Assembly (NCBI RefSeq): GCF_000321225.1
Contig: NW_004450478.1
Location: forward strand, 2,389,634-2,453,633
Origin: Odobenus rosmarus divergens
Lineage: Eukaryota; Chordata; Mammalia; Carnivora; Odobenidae
Reading direction: 5' to 3'
DNA length: 64,000 nucleotides
Shown: piece after piece, positions 48,421 to 62,060 of the stretch
Position numbering within the stretch: the stretch's first letter is position 1
Layout of the letters: each line of letters starts with the position of its first letter
The notes under the pieces: generated by a model
Told to the model about the DNA's origin: nothing
Databases searched by the model: none
Seen by the model: the letters and a program-made list of their open reading frames with translations, nothing else
Program-made: the position numbers and the translations under genes

Positions 48421-51109
48421 AAATCAAACTGAAGGTCTCTTCTTCCTTTCGTGATAGATTTCTAGTTCCATTTAGGAACTGAGACGTGATGTTTTCTCTC
48501 TCCACTCCCACCTTTGTGCCCATGAGCAACATTTGTTTGTTTGATGGCAAAAGATTAGCCCTGGAGACTTCTACTGACAGAATTTTATTTCATCTTTATT
48601 TAGTAACTTGATCTCCATAAGACCAATAGCAATATGATTTCATTTGATACCAATGTCACCTCAAACTTGAACAGACAATATACATGGGTATTTGTAATAA
48701 CTTTGTGCCCATTCAAGTGCATGACAGATTCTGACTTTTGCTTAAAGTTCATTATGAGCAACATGTCACAATACAAGCAGAAAAATATAATAACAGAAGC
48801 CAATTTTCCTGTCAAGGTCATTTAAACACCAGGCTTCCTCCTCTTGTCTATTGCCTGGAGTAAGATAACCTACCGTGGCTTGAACTGGCAATTGCTTCAG
48901 CGTGACGAGTACACAAATGACCAGTGTGTTGATTAATATATCTTTACAATATTTGTTTTTAGTTAGTATGCCCTGGAGCTGGAATGAACATATGCATTGA
49001 TTTCTAGAAACAATGAAATTCATAATAAGGTATCTTCTACTTACAAATATGGTTTATGTTTTGGTTTTTAATTAACCTAATGAAAGTGTATAATTTCTTG
49101 TGTGAAAGTAATCTGTGGTTTGGCAAAAACATAGCAAAAAGGCAATGTTTTATCTGGTTCAAAATCTTTCAGGACAAGTCAACAACTTCATATTCTTAAC
49201 CCACTGAAATTTAGGATTGTCTTTAATTTTCAGGCTTTTAAATGTGGACTGTTTGGTAACAGAGTAAGTCATGATTCCTTAAAATCATAAACTTGAAGTT
49301 TAACAAAAATCTACAAAGGCTTACAAACATTTTTGTTTCTTCCCCAATTTTGAATTTGACATAATTTATGTTTTATATTATCTATTTGAGGATGAATACT
49401 TTACAAAGACAAAACATACCCATTACAGTTATAATTTAGTCAATGCTTTGAGTTGTCACCAATTCTAACAAAATTATGATTTCTGACACTGCTAACTACC
49501 ACTAAGAAAAGAGGCATCTATCAAACAGGGTGCACAGATTCTGGGAATCATAACTCCATTACACCTTTTGGATTCATTTCTTCCACATTCGTAAAGGAGC
49601 AAAGCCCTATAAAAAACTCATAAACCTTCAAACTTCACTAACAAGTAACTCCTTTGATGAGGCCTCTAAATAATGCTTTCATTTACTACTGGAAAAAATT
49701 GACACCTTAGTTCTAATCTTGCACAATAACTTGTTCTTAAACTAAAATTTTGAGTTTGAACAGATTATATCCTTTGGGAAGAGATATTTGGAAATCAGGA
49801 TTTGCATTGTGTTAAAAGTGGTAGAAATTAACTACTTACACTATTAGTTCTGGACTATATTCTGATTTCCAAAACTGACCAAAACATAAAGCTTCAGATA
49901 AGTAACTTTCTAAAATTGGTCCTTGAAGACCTATGGTCCATCTTTCTCTGTACCAAAAGTTAATTTCAACAGAGAGAGCTGAAGATAAGCCATTTTCCTC
50001 TGCAGATAATCTGAATGTTGGCCACTCTTCCTTATTAAACATGAGTAAGTTTGCTGGTAAAAAGAAGGTAGACTGGGATGAGCCAATTTGCTATGCATAC
50101 TTTTATGGTACCTGTTTCATGAATGAACATAAACATTTATGTAAGCACATACAGACACACACATGCAGGTTGGACAGTTAAGGGGGGAAAAAAGCACCTT
50201 TTAGTATTTGTTGGAGGGGGCAGAATTGTAAGGTCTTCCATTGACTATTAGCTAAGTATTCCTCTTCATCAGTTTTTATCGGCCCACCCCCCACTTAATC
50301 TCTAAATTCATACTATCTTTAAGGAGATTCTCCTTGATGTTTAGTAGGCTCTAGCAGCTTTGTCATAAACCAAAGTTCGTGGATAATTCGCCTCCTGACA
50401 AGTAGTTCTCTTGAGTGCTTATTTTAGAGAATTTCCTTCTGGCTTCTCCTACTTAATCACCACCACTTCAAGCTACTTAAACCTCTAAGCAGACAGACAA
50501 CCGTTTCCTTTTGCCTGCCTTCTCTGGAACTATTGTATCATCCCAAATTAGACCTATACAGTCATTCCGGTTTGCAGTAACAGAACGCCCAAGGCGCACA
50601 CACACACACACACGCGCTCTCGTATATACACACACACACACACACACATACACGCACGCACACACAGTCTCTCCCTCTCTCATTCATTCCACCTCTCCCC
50701 CCAACACACACACACACACTTTTTTTAATTCTATCTTTCCATAGAAGACTTTTTTTCAATATTAAGTCAAAGCACACTAGCGTGGGTTAAAAGGTAGGAA
50801 TATCACATATAAATACTTCCTCACTGTAACTACTTTATGGTTTAGTAATTTTCCTCAACAATGTTCAACTTGCTTTTCACCAGTAAAATCGTGTCACCTT
50901 GAAAGTCTGCAAGAATTACATCCTGGAGTTTCGAGAATAAGTTCAAATACTTATTGAGGATAAGTTCACAAAGCAAAGGCCATTTTCTGCCCTTTAAAAT
51001 GACCCCTGACCTCATTATGTTTACTCAATGAGAACAAATGCTTTCAAGATCCGCCCAAGCCACCTCCAAAAGGTGGTTACCCATCAACTATGACATTTCC
51101 AGAAACTCC
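48421..51109. other. Repeat-poor flank of FEZF1
   Basis: No SINE, L1 or LTR recognised. It holds a CA-rich microsatellite cluster at 50597-50720 and a conserved-looking stretch at about 48560-49020. Frames are short and unsupported. Confidence 0.5.
50597..50720. repeat. Compound (CA)n microsatellite
   Basis: Three CA runs separated by GCGCTCTCGTATA, TACGCACG and a CT-rich spacer. Confidence 0.95.
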
Positions 51110-52165
51110 CTCTGTGGCGTGGGCAGCTGGGAGAGGACGTAGCCAGCGCCTGGGACGGGAGTTTTCAATCGGCGACGGTATTCAGGGAGACGCCGCACTT
51201 CTGCCAGCCGCGTCGATTCAGAATCCACCCAACTATGGAATTCCAAAGTCTCCCTCTCTTTCTGAGTCAAATCTAACATGGATCTGGTTGCAGCAAAGGA
51301 TAAGATGCGGTGTTGGGATGTTAGGAAAAGAGAAACGTGGGGATTCGATCTAACGATCGTTGGGCCTGGCCCCAGAAGGCCCAGTGCGCGAGGGCGATGG
51401 GATGGCGAGGGGTGTGCGTCCTGGGGTAAGAGCCGGGGGCGGTTAGACCCCACGTCTTCGCGAGGAATCAGTAATTCCCTGTTCTCCGAACCCTCCGCTG
51501 CAACTCCGCGCTCCGCGCCTTGGGCTTCCCCAACCCGAAAGGGGCCCCGACTACACTTGGCGTGGATCTCCAACGGGGGCAGCTCACCCCCTCGCCCTCG
51601 GTCTTCTCCCGGGCGGTGGCCTCCCTGCCCTTTGCGCTGCTGAGGAGCCCCTCGGGTCGGGGGCTCACGGCGCCCCGCGTCAGTCTTTCCCTGCCTTGAA
51701 TGCGGATTCTGGTTGCTAAGGAAATCGCCGCCGTGCCCCTGCGGTGCCCCCTGCCCATCTTCGGCCTTCGTCCCGCCTTTGGCTGATGGCGCCACATTTC
51801 CCGGAGCGCCGCGAGACGGGCAATAGTGAGGCGGGACAGCAAATTTTAGACTCGTTCCCCGCGCCTCTCTCCTGCATCCGTCGGGGCGCTCCAAGAGTTG
51901 GCGACGCTGCTCTGCCCCAGGCGCAGGAAGGAAGTCTCGGGTTCTCTGCAGCCTGCGCCCGCCGTGTGGAACTGCGGTAGATTGTCCGCGGCAGCCAGGC
52001 CTGCCGGGAGCGCCAGGCCGAGGGAGGGGCCGAGACGCACCCAGCGGGCTGGCAGGGGTGCGGGGACAGCGGTGGCGAGGCGGGGACCCCTGCGGCCCGC
52101 TTTCTCCAGCAACTCTCCCCGGATGTGGTCCCGCTGCTGTGGGATGGCTGCGCTGCGCTGCGAGT
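51110..52165. promoter_or_regulatory. CpG island downstream of FEZF1
   Basis: About 1 kb of GC-rich, CpG-dense, non-repeat sequence lies between AT-rich flanks, 1.4-2.4 kb beyond the FEZF1 stop. It has open frames on both strands, including 268 codons on minus at 51088-51894, but none resembles a known protein, and long chance frames are expected in GC-rich DNA. Multiple CpG islands around one developmental transcription factor are typical of Polycomb-regulated loci. It could be an alternative promoter, a lncRNA start or a methylation-free regulatory island. Confidence 0.6.
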
Positions 52166-52169
52166 TTGT

Positions 52170-52400
52170 CTGGCAGCTTCTACTGAGCAGCTAATAGTAT
52201 AACAACCCGGCTTTGATAAATCTGAACTAATTACCCCTCTTAATTAAAGTCTTTAGCAGTTGTTTCACTGTTTTGGCAAGAAAACAGGAGAGACTTGCAG
52301 TTAGAAAACACCAGAGCCCGAGCTCACAGCGGAGCTGCTGATTAACACTTGAAGCATTTCAAGGACCTGGCACCCGCCACACTTTGGTTTTCATCCATGT
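52170..52400. promoter_or_regulatory. Candidate enhancer with clustered TAAT cores
   Basis: Non-repetitive AT-rich sequence abuts the 51-52 kb CpG island. It contains CTAATAGT, AACTAATTACCC, CTTAATTAAAG and TGATTAACAC within about 180 bases, a cluster of homeodomain-type cores. This placement beside FEZF1 suggests a conserved element, but conservation cannot be tested here. Confidence 0.35.
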
Positions 52401-52894
52401 TTCCTCCTTGAATGGAAGTATATTCGTCTATAAACGTATACACACACATAAAAACACGGAGGCTCTTTTTGCCAGCTGTGTACAAATCAGTATGTGCCTT
52501 CAGGATGCAAACAATAGATACCCTTCTAAATGGTATTGTCCTAAAGCATGTTTGGTATGTATATTACACACCTCTCCTAGATATGTTGTTTCCATTTAAC
52601 TGAGTGCTACAAACGTATCAGATGACCCCGGACAAAGACATGTTTCTGTTAGAAAACTCCACATCTTCTGTCTCTGAACTTTGTCAAATTTCATTACTTT
52701 ACCAAAGTTATAACTGTTTAGAGAGACTATCGTTTGTTCTTGGTGAATTTTTCAGATTAAACATTAGGTGATATGAACCCAGGGCTGGGCTTTTAAAGAA
52801 TATGGAAGGATGAGGTTGTCAGAAGAGTGATCTCTAGCTGAATAATATGAAGAGAGCCCTGAAGTTTGTTGATTAAATAAGCATGTTCCAAGTA

Positions 52895-52900
52895 TTTATT
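52895..52900 (-). terminator. FEZF1: Candidate FEZF1 poly(A) signal AATAAA
   Basis: This is the first AATAAA hexamer I find on the minus strand downstream of the FEZF1 stop, about 650 nt away. It implies a 3' UTR of roughly 0.67 kb (53549 to about 52875). The intervening sequence has AT-rich and CA/GT-rich tracts but no interspersed repeat that I recognise. No transcript evidence is available. Confidence 0.5.
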
Positions 52901-53549
52901 TCCAACAGTCAATGAATCAATTTTCACGTGCAGGAATCAAAACCGAAATTCAAATTCATCCATAGTGAACCACCTTTCTCTAAGGTGTATGTGTGTGTAT
53001 GTGATCACGAATGTGGAACGTGCCTTTACAGGCACACACATCTATGCGTGTATATATAACATACACACAGTGTCTCGTTACCTCAGGGAAAGAGGAAATG
53101 ATAATAATTGGCAGGCATCTTGAGATAGCAGAATAACACAATGGAAATATATACAATAATAAAGTTAAAATGGTGCAGCATTCCCGGGTAGGATAATACA
53201 GATCTCAATAAATACAGCAGAATTTTGTTTTTTAAAAAAACAAAACAAACACCATCTCTCCACCCGAGATGAAGTCTTTCCAAATTAAAAAAAAAAATCA
53301 GAAACAAAACCCCAAATTTTCTCATAATTGTTAGTGCCTATATAGGATATAATACACAAAACCATTTAGCAGGTGCATGCAAGAGGCGAAAGGCTGGGAA
53401 ATGCAGAGGCTTCTGATCAGCTCTAACATACGGGGCCCAATATGCCCTGGGGTCTGAAGACAAGCTTGGATCTGCAGGACCCAGCTCTATTCCCCCGTTG
53501 CCTCAGTAGTGGGGACCCGAAAGGGGCTGGGAAGGGACTTTGGCCTTGA

Positions 53550-55904
<2,355 letters not shown>

Positions 55905-58450
55905 GACTGAGTCGCCAGCGTCCGTCAGCCGGGGCCAGGCTGCGCCGTCGTCCTTGTTCCCTGCTTGTCACAGACCTGCGGAGAGGAGGACGGGCACCAT
56001 CACCACCAGCAGCCTCCTCCTCCTCCTCCCCAGCATCACCAGCCGAACCTGCCTGCCCAGCCCAATGGACTCCTGCCAGCCCATCTCAGAGTTCTTGGCG
56101 CACCAATGACTCGAGGACAATCACTACTTATTTCTATCAATAGAAAGTGTTGTGTCAATAACGCAGCCAAGATCTCGCCAATCGTTAACTTCCAAGAGGA
56201 GAAGGTAAACTAGATAATTGCTTTTTTTTTTTTCAACAGTCAACAGGAAAACTTTTTTTTTTTCCTCTGCAGTCAGTGGCTACTTTTCATTGGCGAGTGA
56301 AGTTCCCCCGCCCAGAAGAGGCGGGGGCGCCCTTCGCAGAGCGGCACGCCCTCCGCTCTGCGCACAGTCTTTCGGGCGCACACCTCGCCATCCTCCCCCG
56401 CCCCTTTGCTTTTTCCTCTGTCTTTTTAATTCTCAATCTGCTTAACCAGGCTTTAAAGGCCAAGCAAATCTGAGATCAATTTTCTCGTTTAGCTCTAAGT
56501 GACATCATCTAAAATCATTGTGCAAGGGCTAAAAAAGGAAACAGAGTCTAATTCAGGGGCAAACGCCAGGCCATATTTATGAAACGCCAGGCTCCAGAAA
56601 GCCACGGCCAGGAAGCCGACCGCAGCGAAATCCGAGCTTTCCCTGCACGGTTCCGCCGGGCAGACACTGGGCCTGGGTCAAAGCCGCGCCGCCTCCTCCG
56701 CAGCCCTCTTTCTAGGGCTCCTCTAGGGCGTGGGGCTCAGGACTCCCGCATCCCAGAGTCTCTGCGGCCCGAACCGAGTCTGGACCACTTGGAAGACGCC
56801 AGCAGGTAACTGGCCTCACAAAACGTCCCTGAGTATTAAAGGCCTTGGGAGGCTTGTTATGTGTTTGTGGTTTTGTAAATGCGATGTCGTGACATAAGCT
56901 TGGGAAAGACGCACTGCAGCCACAAAGTTGAGGAGTTGCAAGGAATAAGCGGGTGTCACACCAAAAGAAGCCTCGGCTACGGCCGGCCCCCACCCCTGAT
57001 ATACACAGACACACGCGCGCGCGCTTTTGTACCCCCACTGAGAGCCCGGAAAAAGTATTTCTTAAGTACCTGCTCTCAGAGCTCTGTCGGAGCATTTTAA
57101 ATACTGAAAGTTGAGCTGAGAAGGGAAACAACTTAGTGATTCCACCCCCAACCCCCCACATCCGTACTGCTAGAGTCCGCACTCCTCCTTACAGCAGCGC
57201 GGGACGCAGCCAGCGTGTGTGTGCACCGCGAGGCGGCAAGCGTCGGGACCTGCGGGCGCGCGGAGACCTAGCCCCTGCAACGCCCCCTTATGCAGGCGCC
57301 CCGGGATCTGGCGCCCCGGGTCAAAACCCTCCGGGAGGAGTGGTAGAGCGTAAGGAGTGTTCCGGGAAGACTCGGTTGGCTGCTCCTCCGGCTGCGCGGT
57401 GTCTCGCCGCCAAGACCCGCGCGGCCCGGAGCGCGCCGAGGACAGCCGCGCTCACGCTCCTGGTTGCTCCCCTTTGCAAGCCTGCGAACATGCAGAGCTT
57501 AGCTCCGGGACTAGCGGCTGCGCAGCTAGGAGCCGGCGGCCGGGAGCTCGAGCCAGGAAGTGGAGGAAGAGCGCAGAGGTGCCCCCTCAGAACCTGGCGG
57601 CCTGCACGCCCCGGTGAGTGGTCGGCCGCAGCAGCCCACGGTGCCATCTACCTGGTGAGTTACCCTCAGTGAGTGCGTGTAGAACAGGTGGTGACGGGTG
57701 CCAGACATCGGGTGGCTGTGGGTGTCTTCTCGCAAGAGCCCTGGAAAGGGTCGGCAGTGGGGGGCTGCATGCAAGCAGGCTAGAAGCCCTGGGATTGTTG
57801 AGCCCCTGAGGAACGCCACCCCAAAATGCGAAGTTGGACCCCAAACGGAGGAAATTAACCTCAAAATAATCCCTCCTCCCTACCCCATTGCTCAGCCCAG
57901 GCCACTCACACGGGCTTTTCGTGAGGGTCTGCCCCGCCCCCGCCGGGCGAGCGCAGAGGGGTGGAAACCGCCCAGAGCCTGGGCTGGGACGGCGCCTTGA
58001 TGCCCAGCGGCAAAGCAGGGCAACTGGGAGGGTGGTGAAGAAACTCAGTTGCTAAGGATGTGGGGGAGGAGGCGTGAGTCCTATTGGAAGCTGAAGGCAG
58101 CCAAAGGGCTAAATGGGGAGAAAGGTCTGGATGCGACCGGCCTTAACCAGTAGGCCAGGGATGTGCCTCGTTTCAGGTCTTGGGGTGGCTTCGGGCTAGG
58201 AGGACAGATGCAGTGGTACGGAAGGGCCGACTGAGGCGCGCGTAGGGCACTAAAGCTGAGTCCAGGCAGACGCGCCACACCACACCACTTCGGAGCGGTT
58301 CTTGGCCCGGGCTCGGTCACCCAGGGTGCGCACACGCTGGCAATTCTCCTTCCTTTTGCTGTTGGGGCCTCAGAACCTGTCTCCTCTTCTTCCCTGCTCA
58401 GACAAAGAGCGCGGGGCTGCTTTGCTAGGGGAAAGGCGGGGTTGGGGCGG

Positions 58451-61344
58451 GGGGCCGTCCCACGACAGATGGGTCGGGGTTAAGACTTTAATTGCTGCCT
58501 TTTGGGGCAGGTCAGATTTCCTTTCCTACCTGCCACTTCCCAACATCGAAAAATCCCCCTCATGCTGCACTGCTCCAACACAGGGCCGGGTTTAAAGGAA
58601 AAAGCAAAGAAGCACGAAACGGCCTGGCTCTGGAAAGCTTTGGAGCGCCCAGCTGACTTGTACAACTCACCCGCTTCCGGAGCGTTACCTGCCGTCTTGA
58701 CTGAATGCCACCAGTTTGTTTTACGTTCGTCGCGTGTCCCTCCCTCTTCTCTTTTCCCCCTCCCGCACTCCCTCCTCTACGGCAGAAGAGCCTTGCTTTG
58801 ACCTCAGTAAATTTCTCCTTCGGTGGATACTGAACTAAAAAGGAAAATTATTGGCTAAGGGGTATACGTGTTTTGTATAGTTAATATTTCAGCTGTTTTC
58901 TTTTCACTGGTCTTTTCGGGATTTGCCTTTTTGACAAGTGTTTGAAAGTATGGTGTCATCTGAGTAACACAAATATCTCAAAGTAGCAATTACGCCCTTC
59001 CTTTAAAAACATCAGACCTGAGCTTGCTAATCCTGAAGAGGTGCTTTTATAAATCAAGGTCTTAATATTACATTTGTTAGAGTATTTTCTATTCAAAACC
59101 TAACCTAAAACTGTTAATTTTTTTTAAAAAAAATCTCTATTAAGTAAGGATTACCTTAAACAGAATGCAAAAGGTATTTAGGAAGGGCTTCCATCTTACT
59201 GTTAAATCTGTCCAGTACTTTGGGGTTTTTTTCCAAACACATTTGAAAGATAACAAACAAAACACCAAGAAAAGCAGAGCATATTTGGCAAATTTCGAAG
59301 CTCCTAAAACTGTCCAATACTTTAAAATTGTTTATTAAAAGAATGCAAGAAAACCTTGTTCATTTTGTTAATGGCAAAATAGAAACTACAATTGGATTTT
59401 CTTGGAGACTCTTATAATCCCTCTCTTTTTTGGTCAGAGCTGCCGATTTAAGTGTCCCTCCCCTCCCAGCCACAGAAAGGCAGTATTTATTTTCCCCACT
59501 TTAAATCCTTGTGGAAGGCGAGTATTAACTGTGTGGCTTATCCTGCATGAGATGTACTGAGGAGAGCAGAGCAGTCCTTGACATGAACAGACCAGATAAA
59601 CTCTGAGTTAAGACCTTTGAGAAAATAAGAAAAAGTTCTACTCCTCTAAAATAAGTTAAAGTTCTCATTTTTTGCCTATGCAATCTAATTTTTATTTCAG
59701 TGCTTCCTAAACTGTGTTCTTGATTGCTCAAGAAGTTGCGTGATTTTCACAGGCTTTTTATTTATATCCCTATCACAAGCAAGTGCAGTTTTTGGTCAAA
59801 ATTATTGCAATCTGATATAAAAGGCAATATAATGGAGCCTTCGATGACCAAATAATCCACAGTCTTTCATCTCTTATTCCTTAATAAGTCACAAGTCACA
59901 GAATATGTTGCATTTTTAAAAAAATAAAAAAATGGATTGAGAAATATTATAACTTATCTAACCTGCCAAGTGCATTAATTCATCTCTGGTCATGTTTTTA
60001 GGATTTTCAGGTCTTTCCAACATCCACGACTCCTGCCTCTTCATCAAAAATAGCAGTTTGCTTTCCCTTTGCTTCTTCTTAGCTGCGGTCAGCTAAATGG
60101 GGCAAGATTATTATTTTAACCACCTCCCCTCCCCAGGCACTCAGACCCATCCGCACTTCTTCCTGTTTAATAAATAGCAACCTACCTTCCTTCTAGAGGA
60201 GCAAAAACATTCCTAAATTCTTCTACAGTTTTACTCAGTCTTTATCTCGGACTGGTCTTTTATTTCTTATGGTGTGTGATGGAGGTGGGGTGTTGGAGTA
60301 GGCCCCAAACAGGAGGGCCTGCAAGGTTCAAGGAAAGAGTCTTGTTGAGTATGTCAGATTAGTTAATGAATACACAGTGAGAACTTTCTAGCACATCAAC
60401 AAACACTTGGGCGACAAGTTCAGATCTAAGGCTACTAATGTGCTTTTAGTTTGGAAGCAGATATGGATTTTTTTGCTAATTTAGTAGAGCATGTGAAGGG
60501 TAGTATCACTGGTTAGTTGTTAACTCAGAGCCCTCTTTTCTTTTGGGGGAGGGGAGGTGGGTGAGTGGTTCGTTGTTTATCTTTAGACCTTTGTTGTTAC
60601 TACTATTTCTTTTTTAGTAGGCCTTCGTTGCAATCTAGTGAAATTATTGTTCTCAGAACAGTATTTACATATGAAATCAGTTTGTAAAAGTAAATGAAGA
60701 GCCCCAAAGGTGAGAGCTGTTTATGAGCCGGCAAACATTACCGACAGGGATCACCTGCCCTGGGTTTGTTTCTGCCCCTGCACTAATGCTGGGATTTTTC
60801 TCACCCGTTCCCACAGGCCTGTGAGGTGCGTTCCCTACGGACTCGACTCAGGGCTGGACTTGATGGAAAAAGAAGCTTATAAACAAGCAACCCAATTTCT
60901 CCTACTTATTCGAGAAACTACCTAGAAGTCACGCTACAAAAGCCAGACAAGTTTTGCCTGCAATTTACAACGGTGTCGTTGAATCCTGGGAAATGAACAA
61001 TTAGAAGAGGATGCCCCGAATGTACTGTCTTGTTCTACACTGATAGCTGGTTATGCAATTGGCTGATTAGCGTTTTTGCGGCAGTCCCCAGATAATTTTT
61101 GTGGTCAAAATAAAAACTACATTCAGTACAGCGCGATTCTTTCCTTGATACTACCCAAGAGGTTTAGAGCAGTTTTGATGTTATTTTCAAACTTTCTTCC
61201 TTATTTCCCACGAAAAAAAATGTCTATAATAGAAATTCAAATATTACAGAGCAGAAAATGAGCTTAGAGAAATGGGAGACGCAAAAGATGTAAATCAAAA
61301 AATCCTTGAGCTAAAAAAACTCTGAGAACCGTTTAACAATGTAG
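58451..61344. other. Upstream intergenic, repeat-free
   Basis: AT-rich unique-looking sequence with no transposable element recognised. It may contain exons of a FEZF1-AS1 orthologue and conserved elements, notably 60930-61260, but no exon can be fixed from sequence alone. Confidence 0.4.
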
Positions 61345-62060
61345 TTACCTCCCGGCCCCCGGCCGTCGGCAGCTCCCGGCCGGGAGCGCCCCGCGCCGAC
61401 CCGCGGCTCCCGGCCGCGGGGGCCTCCATAACCGCGGCGACCTCGGCGTCCCCCGGCCCTGGCCTCGGACGGGAACCGCGTTCCCGCTGCCGGCGCCGGC
61501 GCGGAGGTGCCCCGCCTCACTCACGATTCGTTTCCCGGAGCAGAGCCATTTAATGGAAGCCCGAAGTGAGACGGAAAAGCTGACAATGCTCCCCGGCTGG
61601 ACTCTCCACTTACTGGTCCTGGCTCAAGAGTCCCGAACAGTTAAAATGACGTTGGCGAGGCCGAGGGCGACCGGGCTCTGTGACACTGCCTTGGAGGGGC
61701 TAGGTATGGTGATTCGAGCCCCTTAGAGGGGACTGGGAGCTGGGGCGCTACTCCCGCAGCCCGCCGCCAGCCAGACCTCCGCGCCCGCCCCCGGCTCCCG
61801 GGCGCGGCCAGCACGCCCCCCCGCCCGGTGCCCCGACTGCCTGCGCCGCGACGTCGCCACCCGCGCCCCCCCCCCCTCCAGCCTCCACACCTTCGCCCCC
61901 CCCCGCGGGCATTTGGGGCGCGATTCCGCTCCTCCCTCTCCCCGCCGCAGCCCCGCGGATCCTGCGGCCGTTCCGTCCCTCCCCTCCCCACCCCCAAGGC
62001 TGGGAGAAGCGGGCAGTCACCAAAGAGTTTCGGGAGGGGGTGCCGGATCGGGTTTAAAGA
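61345..62060. promoter_or_regulatory. CpG island about 5.4 kb upstream of FEZF1
   Basis: Composition changes abruptly from AT-rich to more than 70% GC at about 61350 and back after 62060. The island is full of CpG, C-runs and CCGG. On the minus strand its edge reads CCGGGAG|GTAACTAC, a good splice donor, which would make the island a first exon transcribed leftward toward FEZF1. No conserved protein is evident in its frames. Confidence 0.5.

Noticed and set aside
51088..51894. 268-codon open frame on minus
   Set aside because: Lies wholly in a CpG island, has no recognisable domain, Arg/Gly/Pro-rich chance composition, and overlapping long frames on plus. Kept only as a finding about the island.
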